Of a DNA stretch of 5,642 nucleotides, positions 1-5,631 are shown one piece after another; within the stretch, counting starts at the first letter, position 1; the number at the start of each line of letters is the position of its first letter. Source of the DNA: Caldilineae bacterium (GTDB lineage Bacteria > Chloroflexota > Anaerolineae > J102); NCBI GenBank assembly GCA_011192085.1, contig DUEQ01000386.1, positions 1 through 5,642 of the forward strand, written 5' to 3'. A program made the translations under genes and the position numbers. The notes under the pieces are model-generated. The model was given only the letters and a program-made list of their open reading frames with translations. It was not told the origin of the DNA and searched no databases.

Positions 1-153
1 CGCGCGCCCGCGCGGGGCCTTCGGCCCGGGCGCGCGGCGCTGAGCCCAGGCGACTCCCCGCCCCATCCAGGCCACGGGATGCCACCGGTTGGGTGGATCG
101 CCCAAGGCCAGATCGAGGATCAAAGCGAGGATGATGACAAGGGATCGGCGCAT
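1..153 (-). CDS. cbiB: Adenosylcobinamide-phosphate synthase CbiB (CobD), N-terminal fragment cut by the left window edge
   Basis: This is the first 51 codons of an open frame that runs off the left edge without a stop. The family joins adenosylcobyric acid to (R)-1-amino-2-propanol or its phosphate, giving adenosylcobinamide (phosphate). It is an integral membrane protein. The visible part matches the CbiB N-terminus: a short hydrophobic helix (about residues 4-17), then LDLALGDPP (13-21) and HPVAWMGR (25-32), which are hallmark family motifs close to the start codon. Residues 38-51 are Arg/Pro/Ala-rich and fall where the family has a variable loop before the second helix. The ATG at 151-153 is chosen because it places these motifs at the usual distance from the start. 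No in-frame start is visible just upstream, and no good Shine-Dalgarno site is seen. The gene follows cbiZ by 76 bp on the same strand, so it is the fourth gene of the B12 operon. The rest of the gene lies outside the window. Confidence 0.87.
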   Translation of the reverse strand, partial: MRRSLVIILALILDLALGDPPNRWHPVAWMGRGVAWAQRRAPGPKAPRGRA

Positions 154-229
154 GATCGCGAATGGGCCAAGGGGGAGATTGGGGATTCGTTGGGATTCGA
201 TAGAGCTCCCTCCGACCTCCGTCCCCCGA

Positions 230-874
230 CTACGGCCTTGCCCCCTTCATGCCCACGCGCACGGCCCGAGCGATGAGGTGTCCCACAGGGGTGGCGGGGC
301 CAGCGTAGGGCAGCGGCTCGCCCCGGCCCGTGCACGCGACGACCACCGCGTCAGTGGAGGTCCCGGTCGCGGGCAGGCCGTCGGGCGTGCGCAACGCCCA
401 GGCCCGGATGGCCGCGGTCTTGGCCTCGGTGGCAGTGATCACTGCGTTCACCATGGCCGCGGGCGAGAGGGCCGCGTCCAGAAGGAGGATGAGGTTGATG
501 GTGCCCGGGAGAGGGCGATGTTCGGGGCCTGCGGGCGGACTCAATCCTGCAGCCGTGGCGTTGCTGAAGCCCGCGGTCATGACCAGGGCCAGGCGCAGAC
601 CGCGGTCATCCAGCTCGATAACCTGCGTGCGGTCCAGATAAGCCGCGGTCATCAGCCCCACAAAGGGTTCCTCCACCCCGAGACGGGCCGCGAAGGCTCG
701 CAGGTCCTGGTCGGGATGGGGATGGTCGTAATTCTTGGAGACATGGCGGTTGAGGATGACTCGGGCGTGGAGGAATCCGCCGCCCACCACCGCGGAGGAA
801 AGGATGGCGAGGGGATGCGGACTGCGCACCATCACGGCCTCGTCGTTCTGGGTGAGGGTGAAAAAACGAGGCAT
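230..874 (-). CDS. cbiZ: Adenosylcobinamide amidohydrolase CbiZ
   Basis: The product is 214 residues, a normal size for stand-alone CbiZ. The enzyme hydrolyses the amide bond joining the aminopropanol arm to the corrin ring of adenosylcobinamide. The product, adenosylcobyric acid, is a true biosynthetic intermediate, so the cell can reuse scavenged incomplete corrinoids. Conserved stretches are visible in family order: SSAVVGGGF (26-34), GFSNA (102-106), GTINLILLLDAALS (124-137), TATEAKTAA (147-155) and ATGTSTDAVVVAC (169-181). The TEAK and TGTSTD segments are especially characteristic. There is no signal peptide or membrane segment, so it should be cytoplasmic. The ATG at 872-874 is preceded by AGGT (minus strand, 883-886) at good spacing. 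It starts 22 bp after the cobS stop and is followed by cbiB, whose product uses cobyric acid. That pairing explains its place in the operon. Assignment is by motif recognition; no alignment was run. Confidence 0.9.
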   Translation of the reverse strand: MPRFFTLTQNDEAVMVRSPHPLAILSSAVVGGGFLHARVILNRHVSKNYDHPHPDQDLRAFAARLGVEEPFVGLMTAAYLDRTQVIELDDRGLRLALVMTAGFSNATAAGLSPPAGPEHRPLPGTINLILLLDAALSPAAMVNAVITATEAKTAAIRAWALRTPDGLPATGTSTDAVVVACTGRGEPLPYAGPATPVGHLIARAVRVGMKGARP

Positions 875-896
875 GGAAGGTGACCTGGGCTGTGCG

Positions 897-1631
897 TCAA
901 TGGATGATGACCAAGGCGAGGAGGGCGATCAACTCGGACAGCTCCACGATGGCGCCGTAGCTGTCCCCCGTGAGGCCGGGGATGCGCTGCTGGATGAAGC
1001 CCGCGATGAGCGCCATGCCCGCGCCCGCGGCCGCCATGGCAATCCCGCCTCGCCAGCCGCCGATGAGCAGCGTCGCGGCCAGGGCCAGGGCCGTGGCCAA
1101 CAGCGCCTGCGCGGGCCCCGCGTGGTCCTTCATGGCCCGGCCCAGGCCCTGCTCCCGCGCGTAGGGGAATCCCACGATGGCCAGGGCGACGGCCCATCGC
1201 CCTAGCGTCGGGGCGAGAAGAAGGGGCGTGGCGCGGGAGGGAAGTGCGGTGAGCGCGTTGTGTTTGAGGAGCAACAGCAGCACCCCGCCGGCCACCGCAA
1301 ACGCGCCCACGCGATGGTCTCGCATGATGGTCAGGCGCTGGTCGGGGGTGTTGCCGCCGAACAGGCCGTCGCACGAGTCGAGGAAGCCGTCGAAGTGGAT
1401 GGCCCCATGGGCCATGAGCCATAGGGCCAGGATGAGGGCGGCGGTGACTCCGGGCGGCAGCCATCGCCCCAGCAGCCAATCCATCCCGGCCAGGGCGACC
1501 CCAACGCCCAACCCCGCCAGGGGGAACCATCCCACTGCCCGTCCCAGGTCGCGCGGGGTGACCTCCCGCGCGGGCAGGGGCAGGATGGTGAGGAAGTTGA
1601 AGGCGGCGAGGAGAGATGTGAGCATCTGCAT
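897..1631 (-). CDS. cobS: Adenosylcobinamide-GDP ribazoletransferase (cobalamin synthase) CobS
   Basis: CobS joins adenosylcobinamide-GDP with alpha-ribazole (or its 5'-phosphate), the last assembly step of the nucleotide loop. It is an integral membrane enzyme. The 244-residue length is typical. Family marks are FNFLTILPLP near the N-terminus (11-20), the acidic HFDGFLDSCDGLFGG block (79-93) with Asp81, Asp85 and Asp88 as likely metal ligands, the MRDHRVGAF segment (103-111) and GLTGDSYGA near the C-terminus (219-227). Several hydrophobic stretches (about 36-50, 62-76, 111-123, 175-190, 197-212 and 229-243) fit a multi-helix membrane protein. Two starts are possible: ATG ending at 1631, or a second ATG two codons later at 1625. 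Both keep the conserved N-terminus, and the Shine-Dalgarno match is weak for either. The gene begins 7 bp after the cobT stop, so translation may be coupled to cobT. Confidence 0.94.
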   Translation of the reverse strand: MQMLTSLLAAFNFLTILPLPAREVTPRDLGRAVGWFPLAGLGVGVALAGMDWLLGRWLPPGVTAALILALWLMAHGAIHFDGFLDSCDGLFGGNTPDQRLTIMRDHRVGAFAVAGGVLLLLLKHNALTALPSRATPLLLAPTLGRWAVALAIVGFPYAREQGLGRAMKDHAGPAQALLATALALAATLLIGGWRGGIAMAAAGAGMALIAGFIQQRIPGLTGDSYGAIVELSELIALLALVIIH

Positions 1632-1638
1632 GCACCGT

Positions 1639-2697
1639 TCATCCCGCCTTTTTGCCCGCGACCGCGGCTTCGGCGAAGGTGGCCATTTCGTCTAGGACTT
1701 TACACGCGGCTTCGGCCAGCGAGATGGCCAGGGCCGCGCCCGTGCCCTCGCCCAAACGGAGGTTCAGGTCCAACAGGGGCTTCAGCCCCAACCAGTCGAG
1801 CATGATGGCATGGCCTTGCTCCTGGGAATGGTGGCTGGCGATGAGGTAGGGCCGCACCGCGGGCGCGAGGCCCGCCGCGATCATGGCCGCAGCCGTGGAG
1901 ATGAAGCCGTCCACCACCACGGGGCGGCGATGCGCGGCCGTGGCCAGGATGGCTCCGGTCAGGCCCGCGATCTCGAACCCGCCCACCTTGGCCAGCACGT
2001 CCAGCGCATCCGCCGGGTCGGGCTGATGGCGCGCCAACGCCCGGCGCACCACGTCGATCTTGTGCTGCACCCCCGCGTCATCCAGACCCGTGCCCCGTCC
2101 CACGATGGACGCGGGGTCTTGGCCCGTGAACGCGGCGGCGATGGCCGCGGAGGGCGTCGTATTGGCGATGCCCATGTCGCCCGTGCCCAGGACGTCGAGC
2201 CCCCGCGCCATTTCAGCCTCCACCACCTCGGCCCCGGCCAGGATGGCTTGCTCCGCCTGGGCGCGGGTCATGGCCGGGCTATGGGCCATGTTGGCCGTGC
2301 CGAACGCGATCTTCTTCTTCACCAGACCGGGCAGGTCGGGCAGATCCGCGGCCACGCCCATGTCGACGACCACGACCCGCGCGCCCACATGCCGAGCCAG
2401 GGCATTGATGGCCGCGCCGCCATTGAGAAAGTTCAGAACCATCTGCGGAGTGACTTCTTGCGGAAAGGCGCTAACGCCCTCGGCCGCGACGCCATGATCG
2501 CCCGCCATGACCGTGATGACTTTATGCTGCAGGCGGGGTCGAGCCTGCCCTGTCATGCCAGCTATCTGGATGGCGAGCTCCTCCAACCGCCCCAGACTGC
2601 CCTGGGGCTTGGTGAGTTGGTCCTGCCGCGCGCGAGCCGCGGCCATCGCGTCTTCATCCAGGGGTTGGATTTGAACAATGAGGTCGGTGAGGTTCAT
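1639..2697 (-). CDS. cobT: Nicotinate-nucleotide--dimethylbenzimidazole phosphoribosyltransferase CobT
   Basis: CobT transfers the phosphoribosyl group of nicotinate mononucleotide to a lower-ligand base such as 5,6-dimethylbenzimidazole. This makes the alpha-ribazole phosphate used by CobS. The protein has 352 residues, the usual full length. Conserved blocks appear in order: LTKPQGSLGRLEELA (28-42), GDHGV (67-71), NFLNGGAAINAL (89-100), GTGDMGIANTTPSAA (171-185), GRGTGLDD (200-207), GGFEIAGLTGAI (239-250), VVDGFISTAAA (261-271), SHHSQEQGH (288-296) and LRLGEGTGAAL (313-323). Glu317 in the last block matches the catalytic base described for the Salmonella enzyme in identity and number. The protein looks soluble and cytoplasmic. 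The ATG at 2695-2697 has AGGA 8 bases upstream. As first gene after the riboswitch and terminator, it should be repressed when adenosylcobalamin is abundant. No bluB-type gene for making the base is in view, so the natural lower ligand is unknown. Confidence 0.97.
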   Translation of the reverse strand: MNLTDLIVQIQPLDEDAMAAARARQDQLTKPQGSLGRLEELAIQIAGMTGQARPRLQHKVITVMAGDHGVAAEGVSAFPQEVTPQMVLNFLNGGAAINALARHVGARVVVVDMGVAADLPDLPGLVKKKIAFGTANMAHSPAMTRAQAEQAILAGAEVVEAEMARGLDVLGTGDMGIANTTPSAAIAAAFTGQDPASIVGRGTGLDDAGVQHKIDVVRRALARHQPDPADALDVLAKVGGFEIAGLTGAILATAAHRRPVVVDGFISTAAAMIAAGLAPAVRPYLIASHHSQEQGHAIMLDWLGLKPLLDLNLRLGEGTGAALAISLAEAACKVLDEMATFAEAAVAGKKAG

Positions 2698-2705
2698 GGT
2701 GTTGT

Positions 2706-2709
2706 TCCT
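2706..2709 (-). promoter_or_regulatory. Ribosome binding site of cobT
   Basis: On the minus strand AGGA lies 8 bases before the cobT ATG, a standard position. It lies downstream of the terminator hairpin and outside the riboswitch fold. This favours control at transcription rather than by hiding the ribosome site. Confidence 0.65.
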
Positions 2710-2723
2710 GAGATGAGTGTGGT

Positions 2724-2761
2724 GAGAAAAAGAAAAGCCCCCTGACGTGTAGGCAGGGGGC
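2724..2761 (-). terminator. Intrinsic terminator in the cobT leader (riboswitch expression platform)
   Basis: On the minus strand an 8-bp GC-rich stem (GCCCCCTG at 2754-2761 pairing with CAGGGGGC at 2737-2744) encloses a 9-base loop. It is followed directly by a T-rich run, TTTTCTTTTTCTC (2724-2736). This is a textbook rho-independent terminator. It sits between the cobalamin aptamer and the cobT start, so it is best read as the off-switch of the riboswitch. Because no other terminator is seen after the upstream exporter genes, it may also end their transcripts. Confidence 0.88.
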
Positions 2762-2781
2762 GGTCGGGCAGAAGGGTGATG

Positions 2782-2912
2782 GCAGCCTCTGATCCTCGCA
2801 GAGGACTGCGCCTTTGCCGGGCGTTCTGGCTTGAGCCGAAGCTCTCACAGTTGCGGGACAGCGCCGGATTTGCACCGGACTTCCCCCGGTCGCCCGCGAG
2901 GGGCGAGGCGTA
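2782..2912 (-). ncRNA. Cobalamin (adenosylcobalamin) riboswitch
   Basis: The minus strand carries the conserved cobalamin aptamer core in order. A stem TCGCCC/GGGCGA (2901-2906 with 2890-2895) is followed by GGGGGAA (2881-2887). Next comes an arm CCGG-TGCAAAT-CCGG (2864-2878). The near-invariant CGCTGTCCCGCAACTGT (about 2847-2863) follows, then a TTCG-capped hairpin GAGC/GCTC (2833-2844). The B12-box region AAGCCAGAACGCCCGGC is at 2816-2832. A further hairpin just downstream (2782-2809) has stem CCTCTG/CAGAGG extended by GCAG/CTGC around one bulged base. It is placed like the P13 element whose loop contacts L5 in long-form adenosylcobalamin riboswitches. The B12 box diverges somewhat from the common AGCCAGGAGACCTGCC form. 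Outer boundaries are approximate because the closing stem is not obvious. Ligand binding should favour the terminator at 2724-2761 and switch off cobT-cobS-cbiZ-cbiB. Confidence 0.94.
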
Positions 2913-2986
2913 TTCACTTTGAACTTCCAGACTATACAGGGCCGCTCTTGGAAAGATTGCAGTGGAAAACCTGTATCGTTTTACCC

Positions 2987-3016
2987 AGTATAAAGGCAGG
3001 GATGAGAGAAGACCAA
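2987..3016 (-). promoter_or_regulatory. Candidate sigma-70-type promoter for the B12 operon
   Basis: On the minus strand TTGGTC (3011-3016) and TATACT (2987-2992) are separated by 18 bases. The -10 box is one base from consensus and the -35 box matches three of six positions. Transcription would begin near 2980, about 70 bases before the riboswitch core, which is plausible. An alternative -10-like TATAGT (2931-2936, directly preceded by TG) lies closer to the aptamer but lacks a convincing -35 box. The placement between the exporter and the riboswitch is sound; the exact boxes are a guess. Apart from this promoter, riboswitch, terminator and ribosome site, I see nothing further in the 344-bp stretch 2698-3041. 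Confidence 0.4.
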
Positions 3017-3041
3017 ATCCCGTCCGGCGGCGCGCTCGATG

Positions 3042-3836
3042 CTACACATAGATATCCCGCCGGTTGAACGCGACGTACGCACCCGCCAGGCTGACTAGGA
3101 GAACGCCCGCGGTCAACGCCCAATACACCGGCTCCACGCCGCCCGTGTGGAGCAATTGCGCGGGATCGAAGTATTTGAAAGGGGTGACGTATTTGAGGAA
3201 ATCAACCCGGTCGTCCAGGCCCGCGATGAGCGAGAGGTAATAGGCTGTGAGGATGACTCCAATGACCACGGAGCCGGTGCGTTTGGGCTGCTTCATGACG
3301 CAGGCGATGAGCAGTCCCACCGCCAGGAAGATGAGTTCGATGGCGAACATGGCGGCCATGAGCCGGGCCAGAAACGCGTTGAAGGCTGCGTCGGGATGGT
3401 GGGAGCGAGCCGCCAGAAGGGAAAGGGCCCACGTGGCCAGGACGAAGAGGGCGGCATGGGTCAGCGCGGCCAGGAATTTGGCTGTGACCCAGCGGGTGCG
3501 GGTGACGGGCAGAGAGAGTGCGAACTCAACGGTCTTGCGACGCTCCTCTCGGACGATGACGCCGCTGCCCCACAGGCCCGCGGCTACCGCGGCCATCAGC
3601 CCAATATAGCTGAACATGCTCCCGAAGAATCCGGTGAGGGTAGACAGGTTGAACGCGCGCATGTTCAGCGCGTCCAACAGAGCCTGGGGATAGGCGTCCA
3701 ACAGAGCCAGGGCGCTGGGGTCTTGGGTGAAGACCTGGAATTTGATGATGCCGGTCCAGACCAACAGCGCCACGATCCCGATCCAGATGAGGAGCGATTT
3801 CAGATTGGCTCGCAATTCGTGGAGGTAGATGTTCAT
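3042..3836 (-). CDS. ABC-2 type transporter permease, second subunit
   Basis: This is a 264-residue membrane protein with six likely helices (about 15-31, 70-94, 121-142, 158-181, 186-206 and 238-257). A cytoplasmic-type segment EERRKTVEFALSLPVTR (97-113) lies between helices 2 and 3. This EE...T.EF.L..PVTR pattern is typical of ABC-2 exporter permeases and probably contacts the ATPase. A second shared element, VTPFKYFDP (217-225), precedes the last helix, and the protein ends NRRDIYV. The same motifs sit at matching positions in the neighbouring permease (3930-4739). The two probably pair as a heterodimer driven by the ATPase at 4747-5619. The ATG at 3834-3836 follows a pyrimidine-rich, AT-rich leader with no Shine-Dalgarno match, and an in-frame TAA lies 9 bases upstream, so the frame cannot extend far. 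The substrate is unknown. Proximity to B12 genes is not enough to call it a corrinoid transporter. Confidence 0.88.
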   Translation of the reverse strand: MNIYLHELRANLKSLLIWIGIVALLVWTGIIKFQVFTQDPSALALLDAYPQALLDALNMRAFNLSTLTGFFGSMFSYIGLMAAVAAGLWGSGVIVREERRKTVEFALSLPVTRTRWVTAKFLAALTHAALFVLATWALSLLAARSHHPDAAFNAFLARLMAAMFAIELIFLAVGLLIACVMKQPKRTGSVVIGVILTAYYLSLIAGLDDRVDFLKYVTPFKYFDPAQLLHTGGVEPVYWALTAGVLLVSLAGAYVAFNRRDIYV

Positions 3837-3929
3837 AAGGGAAAATTAAAAGATAAAAATGACAAAGTGAGGTCGTTGCGAGCAGCCAACCGTGAACTGT
3901 GAACTTAGAACGGACTTACGCATGACGAA
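3837..3929. other. AT-richer spacer with tandem GTGAACT repeat between the two permeases
   Basis: This 93-bp gap interrupts an otherwise tightly packed gene set. Its half nearest the second permease is a run rich in A (plus strand, about 3837-3868), unlike the GC-rich surroundings. The plus strand carries GTGAACT twice in tandem (3892-3905). No stable hairpin with a T-run is seen, so it is not a clear terminator. On the minus strand a 25-codon frame (3846-3923) could exist, but it has no ribosome site or family resemblance. The spacer may be a remnant of a dispersed intergenic repeat or a translation-affecting leader. Neither can be settled from one copy. Confidence 0.45.
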
Positions 3930-4739
3930 TCACGCAGCGGCGGGGATGTCGCGGTGCAGGTAGCGCCAGTAGCTCACCACCAGGGCGATGAGGGCGATGG
4001 ACAGGCCCAGGCTCGCCAGAGGGAGGTCCCAGGTCCGGTCGAGGACGATGCTTTGCGCGTCGAACTGCTTGAAGGGCGTGATCCACTCCAGCTTGACATC
4101 GCCCGCCATGCCGCTGAACGCGGCCAGCAAATACATGCCAAAGGCCAGGCCCAGGGCGTAGGACGTGGCGTTGCGCACCCGCGGGGCCAGCAACGACACG
4201 GCCACGCCCACGAACAGGAAGAAGGCCTGGAAGGGGGGCAGGCTGGCCAGCATCAGGCCCAGGGTGCGGACGTCGATGGTCTGACCATGCCGAAACGCGT
4301 GGAGGATTAAGGGCGTGGCGAGCCAGAGGGCCAGGTCGGTGAGGAGCAGTGCGGTCGCCGCGGCCAAAAGTTTGCTGGTGAGGGCCTGAGCTCGGGTCAC
4401 GGGCCGGGTAAGGAGAAAATCTGCGGTCATCTCCGCCTCCTCCACCGACACCAGTCCGAAGCCGTAAAGCGAAGCCTGGACGGCCATCAGCAATTGCACG
4501 AACAGGAAGAGGAAGCTGTAAAAGCCCAGGACCGCGCTCATGTCCACCCGGCTTATGCCAAAGGCTTCCAGGAACTCCCGCGGGAATCGGGTCATGAGCT
4601 CCCGCAAGAGCGCGGCTTGATTCGCGAAGGTCGGGAAAAAGACCATGTAGAGCAGGGTGACCCCCACCGCGGCTAGGGACCAGATGACCGCGGACCGGCG
4701 CTTCATGCGCAGTTCGAAGCGATAAATGTTGGGACTCAT
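3930..4739 (-). CDS. ABC-2 type transporter permease, first subunit
   Basis: This is a 269-residue membrane protein with six likely helices (about 18-36, 70-97, 122-146, 159-185, 191-211 and 239-257). There is no signal peptide. Between helices 2 and 3 lies EEAEMTADFLLTRPVTR (100-116), which matches the corresponding segment of the downstream permease. ITPFKQFD (220-227) and the terminal RYLHRDIPAAA match its C-terminal elements as well. Overall identity between the two looks low, but the shared landmarks indicate a duplicated pair. The ATG at 4737-4739 comes 7 bp after the ATPase stop. A GAGG overlapping the end of the ATPase gene precedes it by five bases, so translation is probably coupled. 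The expected role is the membrane channel of an exporter or of a system acting on membrane-associated substrates. The cargo (drug, peptide, lipid or polysaccharide) cannot be inferred. Confidence 0.88.
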   Translation of the reverse strand: MSPNIYRFELRMKRRSAVIWSLAAVGVTLLYMVFFPTFANQAALLRELMTRFPREFLEAFGISRVDMSAVLGFYSFLFLFVQLLMAVQASLYGFGLVSVEEAEMTADFLLTRPVTRAQALTSKLLAAATALLLTDLALWLATPLILHAFRHGQTIDVRTLGLMLASLPPFQAFFLFVGVAVSLLAPRVRNATSYALGLAFGMYLLAAFSGMAGDVKLEWITPFKQFDAQSIVLDRTWDLPLASLGLSIALIALVVSYWRYLHRDIPAAA

Positions 4740-4746
4740 GGGGGCC

Positions 4747-5619
4747 TCACTCGTAATAATGCATGAAAATCTCTTCCAAGGCGGGCTCCTCGACGGTCAC
4801 ATCCACCAGGTCCAAGGCGCTGATGCGGGCGACGATGGCGTCCACCTCCCCTTTATAGAAGAACTGGACTCCCCCATCCACAGCCTCCAAATGGGACACG
4901 CCCGGAAGATCGAAATGGTCTGGGGGAATGGCTCGTGCGGCCACGTAGATGCGCTTGTAGTTGTTCTTCTGCAAGGTGCGAATGTCGGAAACCTCGATGA
5001 TGCGGCCTTCCTTGATGATGCCCACCCGGTTGCACAGCCGCTGCACCTCGCCCAGGATGTGGGAAGAGAAGAAGATCGTGACCCCGCGGGCGTTCTCCTC
5101 CCGGATAAGATCGAAAAACCGGCGCTGCATCAGCGGGTCCAGGCCCAGGGTGGGCTCATCCAACAGCAGCAATTTGGGCTGATGCAGCAGGCCCTGCACG
5201 ATCCCCACCTTCTTTCGATTTCCATAGGACAGGTCCTCGATGCGGCGATCCAAGTCCAGCTCCATGATCTCCGCCAGCTCGTACAGACGCTGGCTGTGGT
5301 CGCCCGGATAGAAACTGGCCGCGTACTTGAGCAGATCGATGACCTTCATGCCCTGGTAGTAGAAGACCTCCGAGGGCAGATAGCCGATGTGCTGGCGGAT
5401 CTCGGGCCCATCCCGGATCACATCCTTGCCGAAGATGCGGGCGCTGCCCCGGGTGGGGAAGATGAGCCCCAGCAGCAGGCGGATGGTGGTGGACTTGCCC
5501 GCGCCATTGGGGCCGATGAACCCGAAGATCTCCCCCTCCTCCACCTGCAGGGAGACGTCGATAATGCCCCGGGCCTTGCCGTAGTATTTGGTGAGTTGAT
5601 CGGTTTCGATGATGTTCAT
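4747..5619 (-). CDS. ABC transporter ATP-binding protein of an ABC-2 export system
   Basis: The product is a 290-residue cytoplasmic ATPase powering the two permeases downstream. Motifs in order are Walker A GPNGAGKST (36-44), signature LSYGNRKKV (130-138, a variant of LSGGQ), Walker B LLLLDEP (150-156) with catalytic Glu155, D-loop GLDP (159-162) and the switch His187 in SSHIL. At the Q-loop, GYLPSE (79-84) has Ser where Gln is usual. From memory, drug-exporter ATPases of this type often vary here and carry LSxGNxxKV signatures. A C-terminal extension of about 85 residues follows the nucleotide-binding core, ending in EEPALEEIFMHYYE. Such tails are common in this group and often carry the ALEEIF-type ending. 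The ATG at 5617-5619 has GAGG 8 bases upstream (5628-5631). It is the first gene of the ABC block in the window; its promoter and any earlier gene lie beyond the right edge. Confidence 0.95.
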   Translation of the reverse strand: MNIIETDQLTKYYGKARGIIDVSLQVEEGEIFGFIGPNGAGKSTTIRLLLGLIFPTRGSARIFGKDVIRDGPEIRQHIGYLPSEVFYYQGMKVIDLLKYAASFYPGDHSQRLYELAEIMELDLDRRIEDLSYGNRKKVGIVQGLLHQPKLLLLDEPTLGLDPLMQRRFFDLIREENARGVTIFFSSHILGEVQRLCNRVGIIKEGRIIEVSDIRTLQKNNYKRIYVAARAIPPDHFDLPGVSHLEAVDGGVQFFYKGEVDAIVARISALDLVDVTVEEPALEEIFMHYYE

Positions 5620-5627
5620 AAACGCAT

Positions 5628-5631
5628 CCTC
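5628..5631 (-). promoter_or_regulatory. Ribosome binding site of the ABC ATPase gene
   Basis: On the minus strand GAGG (within GCGAGGA) lies 8 bases before the ATG. It supports that start over an ATG at 5624-5626, which is out of frame and meets a stop after three codons. Confidence 0.7.

Noticed and set aside
1..36. Long GC-rich inverted repeat (9-bp perfect outer stem 1-9 with 28-36, inner stem 15-19 with 23-27) resembling a terminator or REP element.
   Set aside because: It lies inside the cbiB reading frame, encodes the Arg/Pro/Ala-rich loop, and has no T-run on either visible side.
182..199. Direct repeat GGGATTCG twice at 10-bp spacing in the gap between cbiZ and cbiB.
   Set aside because: Only two short copies, with no symmetry or nearby promoter boxes; it could be an operator half-site pair, but nothing supports that.
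89..883. Plus-strand open frame of 264 codons opposite cbiZ.
   Set aside because: Antisense shadow of a recognised gene in GC-rich DNA; its translation is Gly/Arg/His-rich with no family motif.
832..1635. Minus-strand open frame of 267 codons overlapping cobS in another frame.
   Set aside because: Low-complexity Arg/His/Pro/Gly translation; the cobS frame carries all the conserved motifs.
1810..2745. Plus-strand open frame of 311 codons opposite cobT.
   Set aside because: Antisense shadow: its Arg/Gly/His-rich translation has no recognisable domain, while the opposite frame is a complete CobT.
2654..2917. Minus-strand open frame of 87 codons spanning the cobT start, terminator and riboswitch.
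   Set aside because: It crosses structured leader RNA and overlaps cobT in another frame; the RNA elements explain the conservation.
2831..3067. Plus-strand open frame of 78 codons over the riboswitch and promoter.
   Set aside because: It is antisense to the riboswitch, with no ribosome site or recognisable motif.
3147..3902. Plus-strand open frame of 251 codons opposite the second permease.
   Set aside because: Acidic, Glu/Gly/Gln-rich translation typical of the complement of a membrane-protein gene; no domain recognised.
3846..3923. Possible 25-codon leader peptide in the spacer between the permeases, in frame with the second permease.
   Set aside because: It has no ribosome site and no similarity I can recognise, and a short frame of this size is expected by chance.
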